A DNA stretch of 64,000 bases. Origin: Harmothoe impar (lineage: Eukaryota; Annelida; Polychaeta; Phyllodocida; Polynoidae). Each line of letters begins with the position of its first letter. Positions within the stretch are counted from its first letter, which is position 1. A program made the position numbers and the translations under genes. The notes under the pieces are model-generated. The model was not told the DNA's origin and did no database searches. It saw nothing but the letters and a program-made list of their open reading frames with translations. Location: the NCBI GenBank assembly GCA_947462335.1, contig OX381717.1:49767523-49831522 (forward strand), written 5' to 3'. Shown here one piece after another: positions 31,501 through 43,333 of this stretch.

Positions 31501-32938
31501 GACACATCATGGCATCCTTAAGAATTTTAGACGATATATCTTTAACCCCTGAGGCTTTGCCTGTATTAATATTTCCTATAAGCTTAACCATCTCCTCTTC
31601 AGAGCAATCTCTAACTGTGAAATTCTTATTAACCCTTGGGTGTGGGGGGTTCCATGGTGCATTCATGTTCTGAGCTAATTTGTCACCAATAGTAGCAAAA
31701 AATTCATTAATGAAATTTGCTGTGTCAGCATCAGGGATAGGGGTATCATTATGGACCAAATTAAAATGTGGATCATTTACCCTAGGGTTCAAAATGTCAT
31801 TAATTTGGGCCCAATACTCTTTGGGGTTTTCCACATTTGTATTTAACTTATCCATGTGGTACTCTCTCTCAGCCATTCTGCAAGCAGCTTTGGACCTGTT
31901 CCTGAGGAAGTCTGATATGTTTTTATCATCTTCATTTTTAGTCCTCCTATACTTAGCCATGGCAGCATTTTTTTCATGTATTTGCCTCATGAGCTGTGCA
32001 TCAATCCAAGGCTGCTTTTCTTGCTTAAAGCTAAATGTCTTTATAGGACAGGTGAGGTTTATAAGGAATGTAATCTGAGTCACAAATATGTCCCATGCTC
32101 TATCAGGGGTATTAGCTTGCCAAAATGTATTCCAATTTGTATTTTTCAAACCCATTTTAAAATTTTCCACAATATAATTCTTATAACTTCTCCCTGTAAA
32201 TTCTGCCTTTTTAATAGGACGTTGGACATAGGATCTAGTGGCATATATGAGGTGATGGTCAGTGATAGCTGGGGCAAGTACACCCGATGATACTATGTGT
32301 CTACTATTTGTAAAAATAAGATCAATCATAGTATTATCAGTTTTTTTCTCAATTAAGTCCTTTTCCCTTTCAGATTGGAGCTTTTTAATGACCAGCCCTT
32401 GTCGTTTGCTTTTCAGCTTGAGTGTATCCAGTTCGTCAGCCAATTTGACAATTTTTTTCTGTTGGACCCTAATTTTTTGGGAGTTAGCATCAATTTTTTC
32501 CCCTTGATTTTCAACCAATGTCAGGAGATGTGCCAATTGTTGCTGATTTGTATTGGTAACACCCGCAATTTTATTGGTAGTACCAATTAACACATTGAGC
32601 TTACCCGTAACTGCGTTCATTTTGACAAGAAATTCCTCCTGTAGGTCTGACACTGCTAACCTTTTAGGTTTAGGCCTGTTTTCATCCTCCAGTTCCATTG
32701 CGGAAACATCCTTGATGGGAGACAATATGCTTTGTCCCAGCGCAGTTATTTTACCAAATAGCGACGTATTCGCAGGCTCCTGGTCACCCTCCAATGGTGG
32801 GGGTTCATTGTCCACCTCCCCCGGAGTGCCGGCGGAGTCTACCTCGCTTATTTCCTCGATTTCCTCGATTTCCGGCATGGTACAATCCTCCTGATACCCT
32901 CCTCTGTTTCCACACACCTTTACAAATATACTATCCAA
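31436..32938 (-). pseudogene. fused ORF1/endonuclease-linker ORF of the dead LINE (500 aa)
   Basis: Residues 1 to about 205 are ORF1-like: an acidic start, then a coiled coil (NQQQLAHLLTLVENQGEKID and neighbours). At about residue 205 the sequence changes to the end of an AP endonuclease (DNTMIDLIFTNSRHIVSSGV with ITDHHLIY), and continues through the linker shared with the 954-aa LINE protein (GRSYKNY; CPIKTFSFK; KEYWAQINDIL). It ends out of frame inside the RT. The simplest explanation is an internal deletion removing the end of ORF1 and most of the endonuclease while keeping one open frame. Confidence 0.8.
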
Positions 32939-32950
32939 AATTTATAATCC

Positions 32951-33800
32951 TAAATGTGAAATCTCCCGTCGTATTATACGTAATGTCGGAGCACTATCCC
33001 CAGTGGGTGTTTACTCTACGACGGCCATCTTGCATGAACATGTACATGTACATGTACATGTTTTCGTTTCTATAAAGCTTTGTGTGCAAAAAAAAAAAAA
33101 TTTTCGTGTGTATTCAAATTCGCAATTTTTGCAGGTTTTTTTTTGCAGATTTTGGCAGTTGTATGACTATACAGGATACACAGGAGACACAGATAGACAG
33201 GCTGCTCTCTGATTGGCTAAGCCCAGGAGTAACCATCGTACCATACACATGTGGAGACCCAATCTTGGGTCATTCAAGTGGTCGCGATTGTTGGAGACAG
33301 AAGCATATTCTGTTTCCCTCTGACTATACAGGATAACTATGTACTTACATAAAAATAAACGAGTAAAGATACAACTGGATGTACGACGATGAGTTTGGGT
33401 TGCCGTATTGCATGGTGCGCACGGCTTTATGAGTTCTTTTTTTTGTTTTATTATATCTAGCATATGACATTTAATGCAAATACATTAATCTTTCGCACAG
33501 AGAGAAGCAATTTCAGCAGGAATTGAAGTCGTAGTCGCAATCTGTTTGCGCACACCACTTTTCTGTATCACACACGTGTGATACAGAGGTCTGTATCGCA
33601 CACGTTGGCTGTCTGCACATTGTAGGTTGTAGGAATAGTAATGTCATATGATAGGTATAATAAACTGTTGTACAGCGTGAAATACAGTATTATGTTTTTG
33701 AAGGTTAGACGACTCCAAAAAAAATTACGAGTTCGAAGGTGTAGAGCAAGCTCAAGTGCTTTGCAGCGATTCCAAGTGCTATTTTTGGGGGTGGGGGGAT
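32951..33800. other. noncoding spacer between LINE and minisatellite
   Basis: Contains CATGTACATG repeats at 33037-33060 and a palindrome around CACACGTGTG near 33571-33580. No supported exon. Confidence 0.45.
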
Positions 33801-35760
33801 CGGGGGCGGGGAATGAGGAGAACAGGATAAGGGGAGAACGGGATAAAGGGGAAAACAGGATGAAAGGAGAACGGGATAAAGGGAGAATGGGATAAAGGGA
33901 GAACAGGATAAAGGGAGAACAGGATGAAGGGTGAACGGGAGAACAGGATGAAGGGAGAAAGGGATAAACGGAGAACGGGATAAACGGAGAACGGGATAAA
34001 TGGAGAACGGGATAAACGGAGAACGGGATAAATGGAGAACGGGATAAACAGAGAACGGGATAAACAGAGAACAGGATAAACAGAGAACGGGATAAACGGG
34101 ATGAACAGAGAACAGGATGAACGGAGAACGGGATAAAGGGAGAACAAGATAAATGGAGAACGGGATAAACGGAGAACGGGATAAATGGAGAACGGGATAA
34201 ATGGAGAACGGGATAAACAGAGAACGGGATAAACAGAGAACGGGATAAACAGAGAACGGGATAAACGGGATGAACAGAGAACAGGATGAACGGAGAACGG
34301 GATAAACGGAGAACGGGATAAACAGAGAACTGGAGAAACGGAGAACTGGAGAAGGAAAGAACGGGAGTAAGGGATATACGGAGAACGGGATAAACGGAGA
34401 ACGGAATAAACGGAGAACGGGATAAACGGAGAACGGGATAAACAGAGAACTGGAGAAACGGAGAACTGGAGAAACGGAGAACTGGAGAAACGGAGGACGG
34501 GATGAACGGGATAAACGGGAGAAGTGGGTAAACGGAGAACTGGAGAAACGGAGGACGGGATGAACGGAGAACGGGATAAACAGAGAACTGGATAAACGGG
34601 ATAAACAGAGAACAGGATAAAGGGAGAACGGCATAAACGGAGAACGGGATAAACGGGGAACTGGATAAACGGGGAACGGGATAAACGGGGAACGGGATAA
34701 ACGGGGAACGGGATAAACGGAGAACGGGATAAAAGGAGAACGGGATAAACGGAGAACGTGATGAACAGAGAACGGGAGAATGTGATAAAGGGAAAACGCC
34801 TAAACAGAGAATGCGAAAACTGAATCACCGGCAGGGGGATCGGAGGCGGAGGGACCAGGGGCAGGGCGGGGCGGGGAGATCAGGGCGAAAACGAAAAAGG
34901 AGTGGGTTAAAGGTAGAACGGGATAAAGGGAGAAAGGCATAAATGGAGAAAAGGATAAAGGGAGAATGGGATAAAGGGAGAACGGGATAAAGGGAGAACG
35001 GGATAAAGGGAGAACGGGATAAACGGAGAACAGGATAAAAGAATAAAGGGAAAGCGGGATAACGGGATAATGGCATAACGGGATAAACGGAAAACGTGAT
35101 AAAGGGAAAACGGGATAAAGGGAGAACAGGATAAAGGGAGAACGGGGTAAATGGGATGAATGGAGAACGGGATAAACCAGTCTGTAAACGGAAAACAGGA
35201 GAATGCGATAAAGGGAAAACGCCTAAACAGAGAACACGAAAACTGAATCATGGGCAGGGGGATCGGAGGCAGAGGGCCCGGGGGCGGGTGGGGCGATCAG
35301 GGCGAAACCGAAAACAGAGAACGGGATAAACGGAGAACGGGATAAACGGAAAACAGGATGAACCGTGAACGGGATAAACCGAGAACGGGATAAACCGAGA
35401 ACGGGATAAACCGAGAAATGGAGAACGGGAGAAAGGGATAAACGGGAGAAAGGGATAAAGGGAGAACGGGATAAAGGGAGAACGGGATAAAGGGAGAACG
35501 GGATAAGCGGAGAACGGGATAACGGGGAACGGGATAAACGGAGAACGGGATAAACGGAGAACGGGATAAACGGAGAACGGGATAAACGGAGAACGGGATA
35601 AACGGAGAACGGGATAAACGGAAGGGGATAAAGGGAAGGGGATAAACGGAAGGGGATTAACGGAAGGGGATAAACGGAAGGGGATAAATGGGGAAGGGGA
35701 TAAACGGACAACGGGATACACGGACAACGGGATAAACAGAGAACTGAATCATGGGCAGGG
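33801..35760. repeat. 16-bp minisatellite, over 100 units, with GC-rich punctuation
   Basis: Unit GGAGAACGGGATAAAC with variants. Three GC-rich punctuation blocks begin near 34822, 35245 and 35745 (GAATCACCGGCAGGGGGATC-like, followed by a CAGGGCGAAA word in the first two), and a related GGGGGATCGGGGGCGGGG lies at the left edge. Three units equal 48 bp, so all minus frames stay open and give long Pro/Ser/Phe-rich ORFs with a 16-aa period; these are artefacts. Confidence 0.95.
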
Positions 35761-36120
35761 GGGCCGGAGGCAGTGGGACCCGGGGTGGGGCGATCAGGGG
35801 CGGGGCGATTGGGGAGGGGGGATCTGTAGCACACGTCGCCCCGACACGGTGAAACCAAAAACGGAGATGCCGTCGCTGTTGACGCTCCGATCGACTCGCT
35901 TTTCAGCCGAGACGTAAAACAGCGGTTACGCGCTGTCCGGCGCTAACGCCCACAGCCACTTGCTCGCCCCCTCGCCACCTGCTCACCAACAGCCACCACC
36001 TGGAATTCGATTATATGTGACTTCTAATATATGAATTTGGGGTAGCTTTTTCTGGAGATCACGATTCTGCTGTCAAAAATGAGAAATAACGTATTGTACT
36101 GAAATTAGATCACTCATTCA
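35761..36120. other. GC-rich unique sequence after the minisatellite
   Basis: Has GCGCTGTCCGGCGCTAACGC and CACCTGCTCACC words but no supported exon. Confidence 0.4.
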
Positions 36121-36129
36121 GCTTTCTAA

Positions 36130-36600
36130 TGACAAATGCGGAATGTGTGAGGCTTGTGCTGGCCAATGGATGTGTATTCGAATGTAAACATGCCATCTTC
36201 ACGGCCCTCTGTGAGCTCTCCAGGCCCTTCCTGACATCCCATGGCCCCCTGCTCTCTGTTTGGGTCCCTACACGCCAAATCTAGTTATTTTAGTGCTTAA
36301 CTTGCCTCCTACTAGCCAGAAATTACAAAATATCCTGATTTCTGTGAGACCGAGTCACTTTTACACAGCATTGGTCACCCAAATCGGGAAGTGGTTGTGT
36401 TTACAAACCTCGCGGAGTTTGCCATCTTCACGGCCCTCGGTGAGCTCTCCACGGCCCTTCCTGACATCCCCACGGCCCCCAGTTGTATATATGGGTTCCT
36501 ATTCGCCCCAACAAGTTATTTTGAGGCTTAACTCGCCTCCTTCTCGCCATAATGTGTATATATCCCGATCGAAGTGAGAGAAAAAATGGCGGCTGTTTGT
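36130..36600. repeat. diverged tandem duplication, about 231-bp period
   Basis: GCCATCTTCACGGCCCTC begins at about 36191 and 36421, followed in both by GTGAGCTCTCC, CCTTCCTGACATCCC, and later CTTAACT.GCCTCCT. Two copies are visible. Confidence 0.8.
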
Positions 36601-36958
36601 ATCTCGTTATATCTCACGCTGTACGATATATCTTGAGATTTGACTGCAGGTCCTTCTAATACCGCTGACCTAATATATTCCGCTACTTTGAACGGATCAA
36701 ACAGACCAAATCACAAAAATGCTCCTAAAAATTATTTCAATACAAAATTATATTTCCTAAATTAATGTACAATAATTACAATACTAAATTGAATAAAATC
36801 TGACTTGAACAATATTCTATAATCGAGTTTCTTGCTATTGGAACACTACCATATTCTGGAACGAGTAGCACGTCAGCACACTGCTGCATTTGTAAACAAA
36901 TGTGGGAAGACTCTCTGTAGTACTTAGGCCAAAAAAAGAGTTGTTTCAGGTCGTTTCA

Positions 36959-38640
36959 TGAACAGTTGGCACCCCATAGATTAAAAATGGCCACCATTCA
37001 TTGAATGTTACAATGCTTTAACTCTAATCTCAAACTGAAGTTGTATTAAGTTGACGCAACTGAAAATAACTTAATCTAATTTCTTTCATGAACAGTTGGC
37101 ACCCCATAAATGCAAGACGGCCACTGTTCATTGAATGGCGCAATGTCGTAAATGTTATCTCGCATTGAAGTTGCATTAATTTGATACTACCGTAAATTCC
37201 CGTAGTACGCGAACCAAACCGCCAGTGCGGGTTATAGGATTATCCTAAAAGTCTAGGTGCGGGTAATACGAGGGTTTTTGGATTATGATATTTCAGAAAT
37301 TACTTTTAAATGACCCCTCCCATCCACCAGGTAGCCTCTTTGGGGTCACTCACGGCAGGTAGCTCCAGCTAACATCTTTGGCAATCACACCTCCCCACCC
37401 CCCATCCAAAGCCTGTGGGTAGGGTAGGGGGGGGGCTCTCCAGGTAGCATCTTTGGCGGTGACACCTCCCCCCCCCCCACCCCCATACCCAAGGGCAGGT
37501 TACCCCTTGGCTTGGTGGTCACACCTATCCCGCCCCGGGCAGGAAGCCACATGTAGCACCTTTTACTGTTGGGAATGGGGGCATTGGTTTATAGCAATTT
37601 TTCAAAAGTCTAGGTGCGGGTTGTACGAGGGTTTTTCTATGGGAGCACTCAGACCCCCAGTGCGGGTTATAGGATTCTCCCAAAGTCGGGGTGCGGGTTA
37701 TACGAGAGATGCGGGTAGTACGTGGGAATTTACGGTAATAAAGAAAAATTCTATTTCGTTTTTCTTTCATGAACAGTTGGCACCCCATAGATTTAAGATG
37801 CCCACTTTTCATTGAATGGCGCAATGTCGTAAATGTTTCCTCACATTGAAGTTACGTTAATTTGATACTAATAAAAAAAACTAATTCTATGTACACACAA
37901 GTTTATCTTTCATGAACAGTTTGCACCCCATAGATTTAAGATGGCCACCATTCGCTGGATGCCATAATGCGTTAAATGTTTTATCATTTTGTAGTTGCAT
38001 GAATTTGAACCTGGTCAGTGCAATGGTAAATTCTATTGAATTTTTTTCGATTCATGAACAGTTGGCACTCCATAGATTCAAAATGGCCACCATTCATTCA
38101 ATATCACAATGCTTTAGCTGTAAGCTCGAACTGAAGTTGTATTCAGCTGACACAACTGAAAAAAACAAAATCTAATTTCTTTCATGAACAGTTGGCACCC
38201 CATAGATTCAAGATGGCCACTGTTCATTGAATGGCACAATGTCGTAAATGTTATCTCACATTGAAGTTGCATTAATTTGATACTAATAAAAAACCGAATT
38301 CTATTTACACACAAGTTTTTCTTTCATGAACAGTTGGCACCCCATTGATTTAAGATGGCCACCATTCCCTGGATGCCATAATGCGTTTAATGTTTTATCA
38401 TTTTGTAGTTGCATGAATATGAAACTGGTCAATGCAATGGTAAATTCTATTGATTTTTTTTCATTTCATGAACAGTTGGCACCCCATAGATTCAAAATGG
38501 CCACCATTCATTCAATGTCACAATGCTTTAACTGTGATCTCGAACTGAAGTTGTATTAAGTTGACACAACTGAAAAAAAACTTATTCTAATTTCTTTCAT
38601 GAACAGTTGGCACCCCATAGATTCAAGATGTGCAACCCCT
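36959..38640. repeat. trimeric higher-order satellite (130-145 bp monomers)
   Basis: Nine monomers start with TGAACAGTTGGCACCCCATA (36959, 37089, 37769, 37914, 38055, 38187, 38325, 38467, 38600). Three monomer types follow it, marked by TTACAATGCTTTAACT, AATGTCGTAAATGTT, and TAATGCGTTAAATG. The order is 1-2-2-3-1-2-3-1-2, with a 412-bp three-monomer period at 38055-38467. A TA-family MITE splits the second monomer. ORFs here are not credible genes. Confidence 0.9.
37190..37735. mobile_element. TA-family MITE, CCGTAAATTCCC type (546 bp)
   Basis: Ends CCGTAAATTCCCGTA and GTGGGAATTTACGG, TA on both flanks, inserted inside a satellite monomer. Longer than its sisters because the middle has extra ACACCTCCCC-rich repeats. 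Confidence 0.85.
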
Positions 38641-38665
38641 GGAAAAGTGCCCCCACCTAATAGTT

Positions 38666-38765
38666 ACGTGTGTCTGGTTGCCATGGCAACCAATGAGCAC
38701 CTTCATCTCCAAGGGCCCTTATCTCTGGACCTGATTTAACACTGATAAGGGCTGGTATCAAAGTA
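38666..38765. repeat. 100-bp flank repeat, left copy, with ideal X-box
   Basis: ACGTGTGTCTGGTTGCCATG and the following AAGGGCCCTTATCTCTGGAC recur at 39701-39801. The palindrome GTTGCCATGGCAAC (38677-38690) matches the RFX X-box consensus. Confidence 0.75.
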
Positions 38766-39590
38766 ACCTGTTACACCCCTATAGCCCCTAGTCAGACAAG
38801 TAGGGGACATTATGGCCACCGCCTCATAGTAACCTGTTACACCCCTATAGCCTTCGGTCATACAGGCAGGGGAACATGGTCACCTCCTTATAGTGACCTG
38901 TTACACCCCTATAGCCCCTAGTCAGACAAGTAGGGGACATTATGGCCACCGCCTCATAGTAACCTGTTACACCCCTATAGCCTTCGGTCATACAGGCAGG
39001 GGAACATGGTCACCTCCTTATAGTGACCTGTTACACCCCTACAACCCTGAATCAGAGGGGGGGGGGGGCATCACGGCCCCCTCCTCATAGTAACTTGTTA
39101 CACCCCTATAGCCCCTTCGCTGATCCCCCGTCCATTATCAAGGACGCAGGCTCCCAGCAACGGGTCACACTCTCCAAGGTGGGCAACTCACTAAACATCG
39201 GCGCCCATGATGGAGAGTGACAGATGACGTCACAGATCACGTGACTGTGCTGGTGTCTGTGACCCAGATGTTGTAGGTTGACCAGCGAAGTCAAGTGTTA
39301 GCTCTTAGAGAGCTAGTACTAGTTAGCCAGGGCCTGCGGGTTAGCCCCGGCACCCGTGGGAACCAGCGAATAAAGCCCCTAGTCACACAGGGTGAGGACA
39401 TTATGGCCACCTCCTCATAGTAACCTGTTACACCCCTATAGCCCCCAGTCAGACAGGGTGAGGACAGCATGGCCACCTCCTCATAGTGACCTGTTACACC
39501 CCTATAGCCCCCAGTCATACAAGTAGGGGACATTATGGCCACCTCCTCATACATAGTATCCTGTTACACCCCTATAGGCCCCAGTAAGAG
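38766..39590. repeat. about 65-bp tandem repeats
   Basis: Units contain CCTGTTACACCCCTATAGCC and a GACATTATGGCCACC or GAACATGGTCACC half; the two types alternate on the left. The array is broken by unique sequence at about 39110-39360 that includes TGACGTCA and TCACGTGA. Confidence 0.85.
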
Positions 39591-39700
39591 GGGGGGGGCA
39601 TCACTGACCGGTTCTCCCTGTGTTCTACATACTGACCCCTGTTCTACATACTGACCCCTGTTCCTTCCTCTCTCTGTACATATGGGGGGGAGGGGGGGTC

Positions 39701-39801
39701 ACGTGTGTCTGGTTGCCATGGCAACCAATGAGCACTTTCAATCTGGTCCCATCTCCAAGGGCCCTTATCTCTGGACCTGATCTAACACTGATAAGGGCTG
39801 G
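39701..39801. repeat. 100-bp flank repeat, right copy
   Basis: Same sequence and orientation as 38666-38765, with the X-box palindrome at 39712-39725. The two copies bracket the tandem array. Confidence 0.75.
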
Positions 39802-41085
39802 TGAGGGACACGTGCCTGCAGACAAGGCGGCCTGACATCAAAGCAGGATTTTCACGGATTTCCAAGATCTTTAAATGGGAAGACGTGAGACCTCCACAGA
39901 AGATTCAGGTCTCAGCAGAATGGTCTAGTCTTCCCATAAAAATGCAACCTGCAGTGTATAAAATAGCCACTTTTCGGTCACTGTTTCAGCATTGTGATTT
40001 GTATTCAGACCGATTTCAGTACTCACGAGTCACCCCCTAATCAAATTGCTTTGCTAGAGCAAAGCAAAAAAACTTATTTCTCATCACTGTGCCCGTCACC
40101 AAAATCGTGCTTTGGAGATTAAAAAAGGAAATTAAATGAAAAAAAACCCACATGATAATAGGTTAATAGACAAATGTGGGCATAGTTCTAAGTTGGTATT
40201 ATATTAAAGCTTGTTGTGAATGCAATGGGCTAGAGCAGACATGCATATTCACAACTTTCGTAGATCATTTATCTCTTAATTAATTACTAAAATGTGAATT
40301 GTATATAATTTATATAAATCATATTTATAAAATTATAATAACTCACCAAGAGCCCAGATTCCCTTACCCATTTGGTACTCCACCAAAAAAAGACCAACAC
40401 CCTCATCATATTTCTCATGGCTTGGTGATGAGAAACAAGTGTTGTTTTTTTTGAGAAATGGAGTGGCGAGTTACTCGCCAGGGATGCATTCATCACATTA
40501 AGTTCATGCATCATGACGACCAAGGGCATGATGCATCAAGGTATCATGCCGTTCAGCGTCCTTAAAGGGTTATTATCGTCGCCCGAGCAGGGCTGGGCAG
40601 CTGTCGCAAAAAATGTGCGACAGGGGTCTTGGAAAATGCGACAGGGACATTAGGCAAAGTCAGGGCTTTCAAAAGCTAAAAGAATTTTGTAAATATTCGA
40701 ATTAGAACCAAAGTTAGGACTATTTCAAGAGATTTCCCAATGTTCCCAGTGCACTATTCCCCTAAGCATACACCCATCTCACAATGGGTTTTCAATTTTT
40801 TCTTGGATATATACACGGGTAAACCCCTAAAAAGACACCAATTTCAATGTGGAATTCCAAACTTTTCCAGGACCAATCTAAAAGAAACTATACACCAATC
40901 TAAAAGTAAATTTTCTTAAATTTCTTGGGACATCGTCTCACAATCCCCTCGAAATATACCAGATACAGATAGATTTACAAATTTCTCCTGGTACAAAATG
41001 CCCCCAAAACAACACAAAATGCCCCAATCTAAAGGTAGATGTTCAAAATTTCCCTGTAACAACATGCTCCCCAAATCATCATAAT
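39802..41085. other. noncoding, nothing recognised
   Basis: No supported gene or repeat family. Confidence 0.45.
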
Positions 41086-41391
41086 CAGGGTTCCCACAAA
41101 AATTTCAGATCAAAATTCCATGACATTCCATGACAAAAATCTTAGATTTCCATGACATTAATAAAATTGTTGTGTGGGGTACTGGGGCTTGGCCCCTGAG
41201 AAAATATCTAAAATCTAGAAAGCATATGGTACATTCTCGGAGATTTTGTAATATTAATTCTATTATTTTCAAATTCCATGACATTCCATGACATATGACG
41301 AATTTTTACAAAATTCCATGACATTCCAATTTCCAGACAGCTTTCAAATTCCATGACATTCCATGACTTTCCATGACACGTGGGAACCCTG
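41086..41391. mobile_element. hAT-like MITE (306 bp)
   Basis: Perfect inverted ends CAGGGTTCCCAC and GTGGGAACCCTG. ATAAT occurs directly on both sides (41081-41085 and 41392-41396), possibly a duplication. The body repeats TTCCATGACATTCCATGACA in an inverted layout. CAGGG ends are common in hAT elements, but a hAT would be expected to give 8 bp, so the class is uncertain. A relative lies at 15057. Confidence 0.7.
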
Positions 41392-42410
41392 ATAATACAT
41401 CTCTCTAAAAGGTAGAAACTCCAAATCTTGGGTCAGCAGTATGCTTCCAAACCCCTCAGAATATACTATCTACAAATAGGAATCCAAAGTCTTCTTGGGG
41501 CTATATGCCCCCCCCCCCCCAAAAAGTTCATAGAACGCACCAATCTAAAAGTAGAATTTCAAAGTTTTCCTAGAGCAATGTGCCCTTAAAAATCTCAAAG
41601 TGCAGCATGGTGAAGCTAATTTCCTGGAGCGATGTACCCAAAACAGAATGCCATGAAACCCCTCAGAGAGCACCAAACTAAAGACAAAAATATCCTTTTT
41701 TTTGGGGGGGGGGGGGGGGCGCCACACACACACATCTGGTTAACGTGTGCCTGTCTGAAATACTTTGCTCCAACTATTTCTAGGCTTGCTCCAGCATACC
41801 ACAAGATGCCCAGCCCTGCCGAGCCTAGTGTTTCATAACTGAAGTTGAGCATCTGACCTAAAATACTGCTACCGGTACTGTCACTACTGAAATAGCCTTA
41901 TGTAAGTTATAACTGTGCAGTGTGCTACCGAGTAGGTGTCAAATTTACCCAACACCTGGGGCTGGGCTAGACAACCCATAACTTAGGGCTAGGTCCACTA
42001 AATGCACTATAGTCTATAGGCCTACAGTCTATACAGCACTATAGTCGGTAATGTTATTATTTACGGTATATTACATAACTCGATCCGAGGGGGTTAATCC
42101 GTTTACCTCTCTGACTGAGTATGATGAGGATCAGGATGTGAATACGGTAGTACCGGTGGATACCGGTAAACACAATTGAAATTGGTTATATCATATGATA
42201 TAGGCCTACTCAAGTTGCGAAATCCTTTGTCTCTTTAATATATAGTCTATGGGTTGAGTAGTACTATAAATTATGCTACCGGTACTACACCTACCGTCTA
42301 TCATCTGACCATAGTATATATGATATGATATGTCTTTCACTATGTACTTTACATTTACACTTCGAACAGCCACGCCCCCATTTCAGACCCATTTCTGACA
42401 ATTCTGTTGT
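41392..42410. other. noncoding
   Basis: Contains a G run near 41705 and several TACCGGT words between 42050 and 42300. No supported exon. Confidence 0.45.
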
Positions 42411-42422
42411 TTACATGCTTAC

Positions 42423-42634
42423 CTGTTCACTGTGTTTCTTGCAATACGTCCAGAGGCGAACGACCAAACCAAGTACGTGGCTGGATGTGAGTTGAACAGG
42501 CAGAACACGAGGGGACAAGAACTGTGACGAAAGGCGTCTTTGGCACGCATGGATGCTACCGTACCTAAATTTACTACAAGCTGCTGCACACACCTGCAGG
42601 CAAACCACACGCAGCTAGCGAACAGTGACGCCAC
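42423..42634 (-). other. candidate first exon of a minus-strand transcript
   Basis: Open frames run to a strong donor, AACAG then GTAAGCATG, at 42422. An ATG lies at 42550. No family resemblance in any frame, so it may be a 5' UTR exon. The only minus-strand gene seen downstream is the nuclear receptor, 14 kb away, and this could be its promoter exon; unproven. Confidence 0.35.
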
Positions 42635-42639
42635 TGACG

Positions 42640-43051
42640 GGTAGGCAGACCGGAGCGGTGGACAGTGTGACCCGCAGGCGGGGCGGGGCGGGCGGGGCGC
42701 ACCGTTGTCGTCTTTATCGGCTGACGTTGTTGTCGTAAAATATTATGGTTTCTAAAATTCCAAACGTTACCAGCGTATATCGGATAAAGTGATGAAAATC
42801 AAAAGTGTCTTTAATATGGGGCAACATAATTTTATTTTTTACACATTTTTTAAGATGCATTCAATTTACGCCAGTGGGCAATCGACGCGCCCCCTCGCGG
42901 GTGGATAATGAACTACAATAATAATCCTTGCCGAAACTTGGTCGGAAAATACTCCGACAACATATGGTTTCGTTTTCTCGTTATTGGTGGGTAAACAAGC
43001 CTAATGGGAGGTGTATGATGTGAAGTCCACTGGGATACATTTCATAGCAAC
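42640..43051. promoter_or_regulatory. GC-box-rich probable bidirectional promoter and SIDT 5' UTR
   Basis: A cluster of GGGCGG-type boxes at about 42676-42701 lies between a minus-strand candidate exon and the plus-strand SIDT start. It is far more GC-rich than its surroundings, as expected of a CpG-type promoter. The SIDT transcription start is not visible. Confidence 0.5.
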
Positions 43052-43333
43052 ATGGGATCCAAGTTTGTGGCATGCTTTGTGCTTTTATTTGTACTAGAAT
43101 GGCCATTTCTTGCGACGGGCCTTTCCATACGGCCGCGGCCATCAACGCAAGATCGGTCGGCGACGCTGGTGTCGAGAGGAAAGAGAGATCTACCAGATTT
43201 AAATCCTCTGGCAGAAGATGACTCCTGTCCAGTTGTTCGCGACACCATCGGCTTTGATGAGAAGAAGGCAAAACATGTGAGGAAGGACCTGGAGTATATT
43301 TACACCCTCTCGTACAAAGAAATGATCAACAAG
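43052..43333 (+). CDS. SID1 transmembrane family (SIDT) exon 1: signal peptide
   Basis: First exon of a SID1/SIDT-like protein, a multi-pass membrane family linked to uptake or transport of double-stranded RNA and to cholesterol or nucleic-acid traffic in lysosomes. ATG opens MGSKFVACFVLLFVLEWPFL, a clear signal peptide of about 22 residues, then a linker (RGKRDLP) and the start of the extracellular domain (KDLEYIYTLSYKEMINK). The donor is AAG|GTAAGTTG, phase 0. The first nine exons, to the window edge, splice into one frame of 402 codons plus one base; the gene continues past 64000. Confidence 0.9.

Larger units (their letters stand above)
28851..32950 (-). mobile_element. dead LINE with two nested DNA transposons
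   Basis: Minus-strand non-LTR element related to, but diverged from, the one at 3-12.7 kb. The 3' end is marked by an ACAAACAAACAA-type tail at about 28854-28870. Reading 5' to 3': an ORF1-like N-terminus, end of the endonuclease, linker, reverse transcriptase in pieces, and the thumb region. Internal deletions and a frameshift show it is inactive. Confidence 0.85.

Noticed and set aside
33705..34828. Long minus-strand ORFs (309 and 349 aa) rich in Pro, Ser and Phe
   Set aside because: They are read from the 16-bp minisatellite; all frames stay open and show a 16-aa period.
34825..35858. Further Pro/Ser-rich minus ORFs up to 211 aa
   Set aside because: Same minisatellite artefact.
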